Of a stretch of DNA of 64,000 bases, positions 54,517 to 63,055 are shown one piece after another. This DNA comes from Desulfosporosinus lacus DSM 15449 (GTDB taxonomy: Bacteria > Bacillota > Desulfitobacteriia > Desulfitobacteriales > Desulfitobacteriaceae). The stretch is from positions 1 through 64,000 of the forward strand of contig NZ_FQXJ01000003.1 of NCBI RefSeq assembly GCF_900129935.1, written 5' to 3'. A program made the position numbers and the translations under genes. The notes beneath the pieces are model-generated. The model had not been told where the DNA came from. It searched no databases and saw nothing but the letters and a program-made list of their open reading frames with translations. Position 1 is the stretch's first letter; each line of letters starts with the position of its first letter.

Positions 54517-56462
54517 TTGACCCGCGCCCCTCCGGGAAGCTTTTTGTTGATGGTGATAACTTCCAACACTTCCCCTTGTGAGGCCGCTAATATCATGCCC
54601 TGTGATGTAATTCCCCTTAGTTTTGTAGGTTTTAGATTAGCCACCAGGACAATGTATTGATTTACGAGATCATCCGGGGAATAATGTTTGGCAATACCAG
54701 AGACTATCGTGCGTACTTCTCCAGCTACTTCAACTTCCAACTTCATCAGTTTATCTGTCTTTTCTACTTTTTCTGCGCTCAGAACTTTCCCTACACGCAA
54801 ATCTATTTTAGCAAATTCATCAATGGTGATTTCTCCTTTAATTGGCTCAAATTCAAATTCCGGTGCCTGTAAACTCTCTGGGCTCTCATTTAGATTTTTG
54901 TCCACCGTTGCCGTCTCCTCTGCTGTCAAATACTGTGCTAAATCAATTCTTGGAAAGAGAGGTTCACCTTTTTGGACCTTTATACCTGCTTCTGCTATGC
55001 CCCATTGATCCGCCTCTTCCCATCTGATCAGCCTTTCATCTTTGCCAAGGAGCTCACAAATTTTAGAGGGTATCCCTGGCATAAACGGAGCAGTCAAAAT
55101 TGCCATAATTCGAATACATTCTGCAAAGGTATAGAGAACAGTATCTAAGCGCTCTTTTTGTTCCTCATGTTTAGCCAATGCCCACGGAGATGTCTCATCG
55201 ACATATTTATTGCATCGTGCCACAAAACGCCAAATTTCTTCAAGAGCACTTGCAGGATCGCACCTTCTTAAACTTCCATCGACTGCCTTTTTAACCTCAG
55301 AACTCAGAGCTTTCAATTCCAGCTCCAGCTCCCCATCTTGACTTGGACGAGGAATTATCCCATCTCGATACTTGACAATCATAGCTAAGCTTCGGGATAC
55401 AAAATTACCAAAATCATTAGCCAAATCACTATTTATACGTTCAACCACATTATCCTCTGAATAGGTACCATCAGTTCCTGCTTGCATCTCACGCAATAAA
55501 AAGTAACGTATGGCATCAGAGCCATATCTCTGGATCAAAGCAAAAGAGTCCTGTACATTTCCACGGGATTTAGATATTTTTCCACCATCTTTAGTCAAGT
55601 ACCAGCCATGACCATAGATAACCTTAGGGAGAGGAATATCGATAGCCATAAGAATAATCGGCCAAATGACCGCATGAAAACGAACAATATCTTTCCCCAT
55701 AATATGCACATCGGCCGGCCAAAAACGTTTATAGTTCTCTCCATCAGGGTAACCCAGCGCAGAAATATAATTTATCAAAGCATCAAGCCATACATAAACA
55801 ACATGTTTTGGGTCAAACGGCACTTTAATCCCCCACTGAAATGTGGTGCGTGAAACACAGAGATCCTCTAAACCACCTTCAATAAAACGCAGCATTTCAT
55901 TACGTCGAGAAACAGGTTGGATAAATGCTGGATGCTCTTCGATATACTTTAGCAAGGCACCTTGGTACTTTGAAAGACGGAAGAAGTAACTTTCCTCCTT
56001 CAGCAATTCCACTTCTCGGCCGCAATCAGCGTTAGGACATTTTCCATCAATTAATTTATTTTCCATCCAGAAGGTTTCACAAGGAGTACAATACCAGCCT
56101 GAATACTCAGACTTATAGATGTCCCCCTGTTCAAACAGTTTAGTAAAAATTCGTTGTACAACTACTTGATGACGTTCCTCTGTTGTTCTAATAAAGTCAT
56201 CATTAGAAATATCTAAAGCTTGCCACAACTCTTTAAAGCGTTCTACTACCCCATCAACATAAATCTTAGGTTCGGTATTATTGGCTTCCGCGGTGCGGAC
56301 AATTTTCTGTGCATTTTCATCCGTCCCTGTTAAGAAGTGTACTTGATCCCCCTGCAATCTATGATAACGAGCTAAGACATCTGCTGCAACTGTTGTGTAC
56401 GCAGTTCCGATATGGGGGCTGGAATTTGGATAAAAAATTGGAGTCGTTATGTAATATTTCAC
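54513..56462 (-). CDS. metG: methionine--tRNA ligase with C-terminal tRNA-binding domain
   Basis: The 649-residue product has the class I signatures PIFYPNSSPHIGTAY (HIGH at about 17-20) and KISKSRGNV (KMSKS equivalent, about 300), a zinc-binding CTPCETFW...CPNADC insertion (about 127-147) and a C-terminal EMAP/Trbp111 domain (about 545-649; IDLRVGKVLSAEKV). The start is GTG after GAGGGAGACTTAAAC. Leader shows no T-box or S-box. Coupled to tatD. Confidence 0.97.
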   Translation of the reverse strand: MKYYITTPIFYPNSSPHIGTAYTTVAADVLARYHRLQGDQVHFLTGTDENAQKIVRTAEANNTEPKIYVDGVVERFKELWQALDISNDDFIRTTEERHQVVVQRIFTKLFEQGDIYKSEYSGWYCTPCETFWMENKLIDGKCPNADCGREVELLKEESYFFRLSKYQGALLKYIEEHPAFIQPVSRRNEMLRFIEGGLEDLCVSRTTFQWGIKVPFDPKHVVYVWLDALINYISALGYPDGENYKRFWPADVHIMGKDIVRFHAVIWPIILMAIDIPLPKVIYGHGWYLTKDGGKISKSRGNVQDSFALIQRYGSDAIRYFLLREMQAGTDGTYSEDNVVERINSDLANDFGNFVSRSLAMIVKYRDGIIPRPSQDGELELELKALSSEVKKAVDGSLRRCDPASALEEIWRFVARCNKYVDETSPWALAKHEEQKERLDTVLYTFAECIRIMAILTAPFMPGIPSKICELLGKDERLIRWEEADQWGIAEAGIKVQKGEPLFPRIDLAQYLTAEETATVDKNLNESPESLQAPEFEFEPIKGEITIDEFAKIDLRVGKVLSAEKVEKTDKLMKLEVEVAGEVRTIVSGIAKHYSPDDLVNQYIVLVANLKPTKLRGITSQGMILAASQGEVLEVITINKKLPGGARVK

Positions 56463-56601
56463 GTTTAAGTCTCCCTCTCAAATATCTTTGTAAATAAAAA
56501 TTCATATTCGTCAAGTCTGCCCATGATTAAGAATTAATATGTGAGCAAAAGTAAATTTCTGTATAGGCTAATAATACCACGAAAATGTTTTAAAAAATGG
56601 G

Positions 56602-56652
56602 TTGACTTTATATGGAACGATTGGTATCATAAGTCTGTAGTTTTGTGTCGAA
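56602..56652 (+). promoter_or_regulatory. sigma-A promoter of the abrB-like gene with downstream Spo0A box
   Basis: TTGACT (56602-56607), 17-bp spacer, TATCAT (56625-56630). A perfect 0A box TGTCGAA lies at 56646-56652, about +10 from the predicted start, with a weak second copy (TGTTGTA) exactly 10 bp on. A bound Spo0A here would block transcription. Confidence 0.65.
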
Positions 56653-56678
56653 TGTTGTTGTAAGGGAGTGGGGGAATA

Positions 56679-56960
56679 ATGATGAAATCAACTGGAATCG
56701 TCAGAAAAGTAGATGAACTTGGTCGTATTGTTTTACCGATAGAGCTTCGCCGCACTTTAGGTATTGACGAGAAAGACGCCTTGGAAATCTATGTAGATCA
56801 AGAAAAAATCATTCTCAAGAAGTATGAGCCTGCTTGTGTATTTTGTGGTAATGCCAGTGATATCCAACTTTTCCACGGCAAAAACGTCTGCAGAGAATGC
56901 GCTGTTGCCATGGGAGAAAATGTGGCCGCCAGTACAGAATCAAGTTCAAAAGCCGTATAA
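56679..56960 (+). CDS. abrB: AbrB family transition-state regulator
   Basis: The 93-residue protein has the AbrB swapped-hairpin domain at residues 2-50 (MKSTGIVRKVDELGRIVLPIE), followed by a zinc-type cysteine set, CVFC (about 53-56) and CREC (about 71-74), and a Ser-rich end. AbrB represses stationary-phase and sporulation genes during growth. It is transcribed against the main direction, upstream of metG and convergent with rsmI, in the same place as Bacillus abrB. The symbol is by position and domain; several AbrB paralogues occur in such genomes. Confidence 0.88.
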   Translation: MMKSTGIVRKVDELGRIVLPIELRRTLGIDEKDALEIYVDQEKIILKKYEPACVFCGNASDIQLFHGKNVCRECAVAMGENVAASTESSSKAV

Positions 56961-57011
56961 TTTCATACTAAGTACATAGATGACTGAACTATTATTAATT
57001 CAGAATCTACT

Positions 57012-57037
57012 GAAGGCCTAAGGGCCTTCTTTTTTTA
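57012..57037 (+). terminator. intrinsic terminator after the abrB-like gene
   Basis: GAAGGCC/GGCCTTC with a 4-nt loop followed by eight T. Confidence 0.88.
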
Positions 57038-57076
57038 TGGCCAGCTCTCCATTTTCTAAAGTTGCATACATTCATC

Positions 57077-57913
57077 TTACATTTCCCCGTCCAGCAGTGC
57101 TTGGTAAACCTCTGATTTTCTTACCCCATAACGTTTTGCCACTTCTTTCATGGCCTCTTTCTTACTTAATCCTTGATTAACTCTTTCATTAACCTCTGAG
57201 CGCCATTCTTCGGGGCCTCCTACGGGTTTAATAGGGATATATGGCGCAATGATAATACAACACTCTCCACGGGGCTCAGACTTCTCGAATTCTTCTTTCA
57301 ACTCTAAAACAGTCCCTCTATGCACTTGCTGATGCAACTTTGTTAACTCACGCACCACAGCTGCCGGGCGATCTCCAAAGTACTCTGACATCCCTTGCAG
57401 TGTTGCTACCAATCGATGAGGTGCTTCATAGAATATTTGAGTCTGTGTAAGATTTGCCAATTGCTCCAGGCTTCGTTTCTTTGCCCCGCTTGACGACGGA
57501 AGAAATCCGTGAAAAGCAAAATGCTCGGTGGGCATTCCTGATAAAACTAAAGCTGTAAGAGCGGCATTAGGTCCAGGTAAGACATCGACAGGAATATTTT
57601 CAATCAGACAAAGACGTATAACCTCAGTTCCTGGATCAGAAATTCCTGGTAAGCCTGCATCAGAAATTAGTGCAATCGTTTGACCACATTTAAGCTTTTC
57701 AACCAGTTCCAGGGATTTTTTCTTCTCATTGTGTTCGTGATAACTAATCATGCGAGTATTAATCTGGTAATGTTGCAATAGTTTCCGAGAATGACGTGTA
57801 TCCTCCGCCGCAATTAGGTCTACTTCCCGCAACGTATCCAACACCCTCAAGGTAATATCTCCTAAATTCCCGATCGGAGTCGCACAAATATATAATGTAC
57901 CTTTCGCTAACAT
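57077..57913 (-). CDS. rsmI: 16S rRNA (cytidine1402-2'-O)-methyltransferase
   Basis: SAM-dependent methylase acting on the decoding site of 16S rRNA. The 278-residue product begins GTLYICATPIGNLGDITLRVL (in two parts, residues 5-25), has AAEDTRHSRKLL (about 35), LISDAGLPGISDPG (about 82) and VLPGPNAALTALVLSG (about 110), all family hallmarks. Start follows AAGGAGTCGAAGGC. It is the last gene of the holB-ricT-yabA-rsmI block. Confidence 0.95.
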   Translation of the reverse strand: MLAKGTLYICATPIGNLGDITLRVLDTLREVDLIAAEDTRHSRKLLQHYQINTRMISYHEHNEKKKSLELVEKLKCGQTIALISDAGLPGISDPGTEVIRLCLIENIPVDVLPGPNAALTALVLSGMPTEHFAFHGFLPSSSGAKKRSLEQLANLTQTQIFYEAPHRLVATLQGMSEYFGDRPAAVVRELTKLHQQVHRGTVLELKEEFEKSEPRGECCIIIAPYIPIKPVGGPEEWRSEVNERVNQGLSKKEAMKEVAKRYGVRKSEVYQALLDGEM

Positions 57914-57963
57914 GCCTTCGACTCCTTGTATTTCAAAGTTCTCAGGGTACTCCCATGCCTAAA

Positions 57964-58269
57964 TTAATCCTTCCTCAGAAAGCCCATACAGAATAGGCAA
58001 TCCCCTTCTAATGGTTGACCAAAATGAAGGTGACAGACGTGGAAACCTTCTTGATATAGACGGACAAGATTATCATGGCCTACCCCTTGAATGTGCTCAG
58101 CATTAGCAATAACACGTTCGGTCTCTTTTTCAGGCAGAGTACACTCCCGCCTTAACTTAGTATTTTCATCCTCTAATGCTTGAACATAGGGTTTTAAGCG
58201 GCTTACTTCTTCAAGCAGGGAGCGCAATTTCTCTTCCACTTCTGTAAGGGCCTGTGTCAATTGGCTCAT
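57964..58269 (-). CDS. yabA: replication initiation control protein YabA
   Basis: Negative regulator of DnaA that tethers it to the sliding clamp. The 101-residue product has an N-terminal leucine-rich coiled coil (residues 5-45) for tetramerisation and a C-terminal zinc domain [10 protein letters not shown]...CLFCMGF (about 76-96). Its ATG overlaps the ricT stop by 4 bp. This is notable in a window that also carries DnaA-box clusters. Confidence 0.93.
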   Translation of the reverse strand: MSQLTQALTEVEEKLRSLLEEVSRLKPYVQALEDENTKLRRECTLPEKETERVIANAEHIQGVGHDNLVRLYQEGFHVCHLHFGQPLEGDCLFCMGFLRKD

Positions 58270-59075
58270 ACTTTCTCACTCTTTTCTTTGGACTTTTCCC
58301 CTTTCCTGTTACGTTGCGGTTTCCCGTCAGATTTAGAAAGAACACTTTCTGCACGGGTATTATGTTCGTCCGTGACTTCTATTACTTTATGCCCAGCTTG
58401 AGGATTTTGCCGCGAACAATGGTCTTTATCCTCAGACCTATAGCAGCCATTTTCATACTTTAGGCAACACATAAGACGCCCGCAAATTCCAGAGATTTTG
58501 GTTGGATTTAAAGAGAGCTTTTGGTCTTTAGCCATGCGAATTGAAACCGGTTCAAAATCTCCTAAGAAAGAAGTGCAACAAAGAATTCGTCCGCACGAAC
58601 CAACTCCTCCGAGCATCTTAGCTTCGTCACGCACCCCAATTTGGCGGAGCTCAATACGCGTCCTAAAAATTGCTGCTAAGTCCTTAACCAATTCTCTAAA
58701 GTCTACTCGCCCTTCTGCCGTGAAGGAAAATATTATCTTATTTCCATCAAACGTATATTCAACATCTACCAATTTCATTGGCAAATGGTGTTCCGAAATT
58801 TTCTTTAGGCAGATTTGAAAAGCATCTTTTTCTTTAGTTCTATTCTGTTCTACAAATAATTCATCTGCCATCGTTGCCTTACGCATAACCTGCTTCAAAG
58901 GCAGAACCACTTCTTCGTCTGCAACTTGACGAGAAGGGATAACCAATTCCCCAAATTCGATACCCCTTGCTGTTTCAACGATTACCTTATCTGATACAGC
59001 AAGTGTAAGGTCTCCTGGAGAAAAATAATAAATTTTTCCTGCGTGTTTAAAGCGAACACCTACGACCTCAATCAC
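58266..59075 (-). CDS. ricT: PSP1-domain protein RicT (YaaT)
   Basis: Part of the RicAFT (Y-) complex that in Bacillus modulates RNase Y and sporulation entry through iron-sulfur clusters. The 269-residue product has the PSP1 domain (about 60-145) and clustered cysteines CGRILCC (about 161-167), CGRLMCC (about 198-204) and [10 protein letters not shown] (about 211), candidates for cluster ligands. The start is GTG after GGAGGGGCTGGCT. The tail is highly charged. It overlaps holB upstream by 8 bp and yabA downstream by 4. Confidence 0.93.
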   Translation of the reverse strand: MIEVVGVRFKHAGKIYYFSPGDLTLAVSDKVIVETARGIEFGELVIPSRQVADEEVVLPLKQVMRKATMADELFVEQNRTKEKDAFQICLKKISEHHLPMKLVDVEYTFDGNKIIFSFTAEGRVDFRELVKDLAAIFRTRIELRQIGVRDEAKMLGGVGSCGRILCCTSFLGDFEPVSIRMAKDQKLSLNPTKISGICGRLMCCLKYENGCYRSEDKDHCSRQNPQAGHKVIEVTDEHNTRAESVLSKSDGKPQRNRKGEKSKEKSEKV

Positions 59076-59946
59076 AGCCAGCCCCTCCTTGTTGAAATAA
59101 TTCTAATGCTAACACTTCAATCACTAATCTCGGATTAGCTTGTTGTCGCAGTACATCGATCGCTTTCCCAATTGCCAAAAATTCATACGGACGAATCGTA
59201 CCATTTTTTATCCCTTCCTGAGCTTGTACCGCCATTACCTGTAAGCAAAGAAGGGCTTGGTTCTTATCAATCGGGAAAAGAGCAAAGAGTTTTAGAAAGT
59301 CTTCCTCTTCAACGGCAGTGCGAAATTTTCCTACCCATTCTTGGAGCCACAATACGCCATGCTGAAGAATGTCCGCCGCTAAATTCTGATTTCTCCCGCT
59401 TAAACGAAAAGCGAGAGATGCTTCCTGCTCATCCACCTCTGCTAATCCCCTTAACCAACTTTCTTCGGAAAGATTGGGGAAGAATACCAGCTGAGCACGA
59501 CTTTGAATTGTAGGCAATATTCCTTCTGCATTTTCAGCACATAATATAATTACGGTACGCTCTGGTGGTTCTTCGATAACTTTTAACAGTGAATTTGCTG
59601 CCGGCAATGTCAAGGTATCAGCTTGTTCAATGACAGAAACTTTATACTCACCCTCATAATGCTTAAGGTACGCCTTTTCTTGCCAGGCAAGAACTTGCTC
59701 AATTCCGATAGTTGCTTTAAGCGGTTTCAACCATGAAACATCTGGATGATTGCCGCTAAGGATCTTGCGACAGGTTGGACACTCTTGGCACGGCCCCTCT
59801 GACCCAGCGTTAGGGCAGTTTAAAATCTGCGCCAAGCGGAGAGCCACCTCTCGTTGATGAAGTGCACTTCCTCCGTGAAACAGTAAGAGATGCGCCACTC
59901 GGTTTTCACGCGCTGCTCTCTCTAAAAGAGCTAACTGTAGTTTCAT
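59068..59946 (-). CDS. holB: DNA polymerase III delta' subunit
   Basis: Clamp-loader subunit with an AAA+ fold. The 292-residue product has the zinc module CPNAGSEGPCQECPTC (about 44-59), the SLLKVIEEPPE sensor-type helix (about 116-126) and LPTIQSRAQLVFF (about 142). The Walker A position reads GGSALHQRE, not a functional P-loop, as expected for delta'. Translation is probably coupled to the tiny frame just ahead. In Bacillus tmk, darA and yaaR come between the decarboxylase and holB; none is here. Confidence 0.93.
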   Translation of the reverse strand: MKLQLALLERAARENRVAHLLLFHGGSALHQREVALRLAQILNCPNAGSEGPCQECPTCRKILSGNHPDVSWLKPLKATIGIEQVLAWQEKAYLKHYEGEYKVSVIEQADTLTLPAANSLLKVIEEPPERTVIILCAENAEGILPTIQSRAQLVFFPNLSEESWLRGLAEVDEQEASLAFRLSGRNQNLAADILQHGVLWLQEWVGKFRTAVEEEDFLKLFALFPIDKNQALLCLQVMAVQAQEGIKNGTIRPYEFLAIGKAIDVLRQQANPRLVIEVLALELFQQGGAGCD

Positions 59947-59972
59947 AAGGTTGGAACAATCACCATCTTCAT
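59943..59972 (-). other. nine-codon reading frame coupled to holB
   Basis: MKMVIVPTL with GGGGGATTAAGAG ahead and its TGA overlapping the holB ATG (ATGA). It may be a translation-coupling leader. It may also be a scar of a deleted gene that stood between the decarboxylase and holB, since tmk and darA are absent. Confidence 0.3.
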
Positions 59973-59975
59973 CTC

Positions 59976-61418
59976 TTAATCCCCCTCAACTATCCATATT
60001 GTTTGGCTCTCGAAGCCATCCCACCCTTGCCATTGTCCTTCTTTGGAGGCAAGCAACATACATAGTGCCTCATAAGTCATTTCTTCACCCATTACAACCG
60101 CTGGAATTCCAGGAGGATAAAGCGAAATTGTTTCTCCAATAATATGACCCAAACTCTCCTTAAGAGGGATTTTACGTTTGCGAGCAAAGAAGGCATCCCG
60201 TGGAGAGAGAACGGGATTTGGCAAGGTCGGAATTTTTCCCTGTACTCTTTCCCATCGCTTTTTCGATTCGGAAAAGGCTAGAGAAGATGCGAAATCTCTT
60301 AAACTTTCTAACCCTTTCGTAAGCAATCGGACATCCTCAGGAGTATTTCCGATGCCTAACATAAACAGAATGTTTTCCTCATCCCATAATTCTGGTTCAA
60401 TTCCAAAATCTGCTCTAAGGTATTCCACACAGCGAGGGGCTGAAACTCCCAGTGGACGTGTATTAATAAGAATCTTTGACCAATCCACTGCGTGAATGCC
60501 AAAAGTTCCGACATCCTTTGAACTAAGAATTCGAAAACAAGTTCCTACTTTTCTATGAAGATCATCGACTTCTTCTTTAAGACTTTCCCAGCGCCATAAT
60601 TCCAAAGCCAATTCTCCCGCCCGTTCTAATGAAGACATAAGCAAATAACTCGGGCTTGATGACTGCAGGAGCTCCAGACTTTGTTTCAGACGGGTTCGAC
60701 TAATCCTTGTTCCTTGAACATGCAACATAGCTGACTGAGTCAAGGAACTCAATGTCTTATGACAGCTATTTAAGACAAGATCTGCTCCAAGCTTTAAGGC
60801 ACTCGTTGGAAATAGCTCGCTAAGATAATGTGACCCATGTGCCTGATCAACGAGAATCGGTGACTTAGAACCTGAATTCATTCTTTCTGTCAATAATCCG
60901 CTTAAGTCAAAAGCCGTTCCATAATAACTTGGATACGTGACATGACAGGCAGAAACCTCATGCCACAAAATCTTTTGCTTCTCCAAATTAATTCCTAACG
61001 AAAGATTAAAATCCGGATGGACTATTGGCATCACATAATCTGGCTTCAATCCACTCAAAACTAAAGCCGACATAACAGAACGATGGCAACTTCTTTCCAC
61101 AACAACTCGTTTATCAGCAGTATCTTTTAAAGCGAGAAACATAGCTTGATTGCCAACTGTCCCACCATTAACAAGAAAAAAGGTTTCTTCTGCTCCAAAA
61201 ATCTCCGCTGCTTTTTTCAGGGCCTTAGCAATAATCCCGCTTGGAGAATGAAGCATGTCAAGGCCCGGCAGTTCGGTTAAGTCAAAACTCACAAAGTCGA
61301 AATCATTAAAAAACTCCTGTCGACCTTTATGGCCAGGAGTATGGAAAGAGCAAAATCCTTGTTTATGATAATGGCTCAATCCCTCTCCAAGATCACCCAC
61401 TGAACAATGAACCTCCAT
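59976..61418 (-). CDS. yaaO: Orn/Lys/Arg decarboxylase family protein (YaaO type)
   Basis: PLP enzyme of fold type I. The 480-residue product has SFHTPGHKGR (about 24-33), FFLVNGGTVGNQAMFLAL (about 80), the PLP aspartate stretch PILVDQAHGSHY (about 187-198) and the Schiff-base lysine in LNSCHKTLSSLTQ (about 220). The C-terminal small domain is present (LYPPGIPAVVMGE). Substrate among Arg, Lys or Orn cannot be read. Same position as Bacillus yaaO, ahead of holB. Start follows AAGGGGTAA. Confidence 0.9.
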   Translation of the reverse strand: MEVHCSVGDLGEGLSHYHKQGFCSFHTPGHKGRQEFFNDFDFVSFDLTELPGLDMLHSPSGIIAKALKKAAEIFGAEETFFLVNGGTVGNQAMFLALKDTADKRVVVERSCHRSVMSALVLSGLKPDYVMPIVHPDFNLSLGINLEKQKILWHEVSACHVTYPSYYGTAFDLSGLLTERMNSGSKSPILVDQAHGSHYLSELFPTSALKLGADLVLNSCHKTLSSLTQSAMLHVQGTRISRTRLKQSLELLQSSSPSYLLMSSLERAGELALELWRWESLKEEVDDLHRKVGTCFRILSSKDVGTFGIHAVDWSKILINTRPLGVSAPRCVEYLRADFGIEPELWDEENILFMLGIGNTPEDVRLLTKGLESLRDFASSLAFSESKKRWERVQGKIPTLPNPVLSPRDAFFARKRKIPLKESLGHIIGETISLYPPGIPAVVMGEEMTYEALCMLLASKEGQWQGWDGFESQTIWIVEGD

Positions 61419-61539
61419 TTACCCCTTAATGTACGACCTATAGTTTACACATGGTATTCCTTATAGTTTAACATGAATTAGAAAAATTTTCATCCAAATG
61501 GTAATCTGTTGCAGTAAACATTTAATTAATGCCTGTATT

Positions 61540-61797
61540 TTAATAAAAAATACCTTTAATTAAAAATAAGAATTCTTGGTATTCCGGAGAGTCCGGTTCC
61601 GCTGTGAAAAGTTCTTCCTGGCAATCCGAACAAAAAAACATCCCCTGTACTCTAAAGCCGTCATATAAGCCCCTTTTCGGAACCTGTGTGCAACGATAAC
61701 ACGCGGGAAGGAGCTTACCTTCGTTCGGTACGATCCTTTCAACTTTCTCAGGGTTTTCTGAAGGGCTTTGAGTTCGGGTCTGGCTTGTCTTAATCAT
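61540..61797 (-). CDS. gin: sigma-G inhibitor Gin (CsfB)
   Basis: Small zinc protein that holds sigma-G inactive early in the forespore. The 85-residue product has CYRC (residues 33-36) and CSDC (about 56-59) separated by RGLYDGFRVQGMFF, then EEL and a hydrophobic end, the Gin pattern. Start follows AGGGGGAATATATA. A perfect sigma-F -10 (GGCAAGAAT, 61828-61836) lies 30 bp upstream with a weak -35 15 bp ahead (GACTA), overlapping the gerC end. The gene lies next to yaaO as csfB does in Bacillus. Confidence 0.88.
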   Translation of the reverse strand: MIKTSQTRTQSPSENPEKVERIVPNEGKLLPACYRCTQVPKRGLYDGFRVQGMFFCSDCQEELFTAEPDSPEYQEFLFLIKGIFY

Positions 61798-61825
61798 TAT
61801 ATATTCCCCCTAGTTACTTCTACCC

Positions 61826-63055
61826 CTATTCTTGCCCCTCTCCCCCAGAATTAGTCGCGCTGCTGCTTGACATTCCGGAATGATGAATAGTGACTAGTAC
61901 CTCTAAAGAAATTGGAAAATCTGCAATCTCTGCTTCCCATTGATCCCTTATGGTTTTCCAATACTTTGAATTTTTCTGTTCAATATGCCTCCCTATTCCT
62001 AAAAAATCAAGCCCTAACTCTCGCTCCTTTTTGATTGAACTATTGCATTCTTTCTCAATTACCTTGGCAAAGTCTTTTTCTGCCTGTTTGACTAATTCTA
62101 CCCACTCCGGCCCCGATAGTTGTTTCTTAAGTCCCATAATTTCATCAATCGCAATACTTGTCTTGATTTTGTATTGTAACTCCATTTTGTCATTATTAGC
62201 TTTAACTTTATACTTTGTACTGGATTCTATCACTTGCCCTCCAAACTTTATGCTGTTTTCTTCAAGATCCACAGTATTAATTAAACGATGTACAACATCA
62301 TTTTCCAACCACATATACCCTTTGGATTCTTCATCAGTCAGAAAGTCAGCCAAGTAATCCCCGCGCATAACTCCTGCACCTTGTATCCGTATCTCTCCCG
62401 CCTCATCTTTAACATCTGTTTTATATTCAACGCCCTCCCCTGTCTTTACACTCTCAACTACGGGAAAAATCGGTGCCGTACTTTTTTCGCCCAAAATAGT
62501 AAGGTAATGCCCTAAACGTACTGTTGGGAAGACTGATATTTCATCCCCGCCTTCAATGTTACTTTTAATTGCCATGGCTGGTAACAGCCCGGAGCGTAAT
62601 TTTAAATTTAAAAGATCTAGAGCTTTTCCTTTAGCTAATACTATGTACATCGATCGACGAAATTCAGCATAACGTTGTGCAAAATCCAATACATTATTGA
62701 AATCACCTGATTTTGCAAAATCCTCGCCAATGATTATCACCTTTAATGAACCCATAAACGGTGTTCGATAAGCGACTTTAGAAAACTTCTCGAAAGCTTC
62801 CCTGGAACTTGAAGCCTCAACGCTAAATGTCCGGTCCTCAATCTCTGCACCTGATGAACTGTCTTTTTTAGGCCGGGCAAATTGTTCTGTAACTAGAAAA
62901 GTACCAGGTTTTTCCCCCTGATCAAACCCTATACCTAACAAAGGAGCCAAATCCTCTACTTCTCTCTTTCCCCAGCATCCTGTCAAAAACAAAAGGCAGG
63001 CAATAATGCTCAACCTTAGAATAAATTTGTGCTCTTTTCTCCTATCGGTTTTCAT
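61826..63055 (-). CDS. gerC: spore germination lipoprotein, GerC family
   Basis: C subunit of a nutrient germinant receptor in the spore inner membrane. The 409-residue product has a lipoprotein signal with lipobox LTGC (about residue 27), then WGKREVEDLAPLLGIGFD, the family's N-terminal block, and the Ger(x)C domain (about 180-390). The start is the ATG overlapping the gerB stop (ATGA); a longer frame lies inside gerB. Ends 28 bp ahead of gin. Confidence 0.93.
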   Translation of the reverse strand: MKTDRRKEHKFILRLSIIACLLFLTGCWGKREVEDLAPLLGIGFDQGEKPGTFLVTEQFARPKKDSSSGAEIEDRTFSVEASSSREAFEKFSKVAYRTPFMGSLKVIIIGEDFAKSGDFNNVLDFAQRYAEFRRSMYIVLAKGKALDLLNLKLRSGLLPAMAIKSNIEGGDEISVFPTVRLGHYLTILGEKSTAPIFPVVESVKTGEGVEYKTDVKDEAGEIRIQGAGVMRGDYLADFLTDEESKGYMWLENDVVHRLINTVDLEENSIKFGGQVIESSTKYKVKANNDKMELQYKIKTSIAIDEIMGLKKQLSGPEWVELVKQAEKDFAKVIEKECNSSIKKERELGLDFLGIGRHIEQKNSKYWKTIRDQWEAEIADFPISLEVLVTIHHSGMSSSSATNSGGEGQE

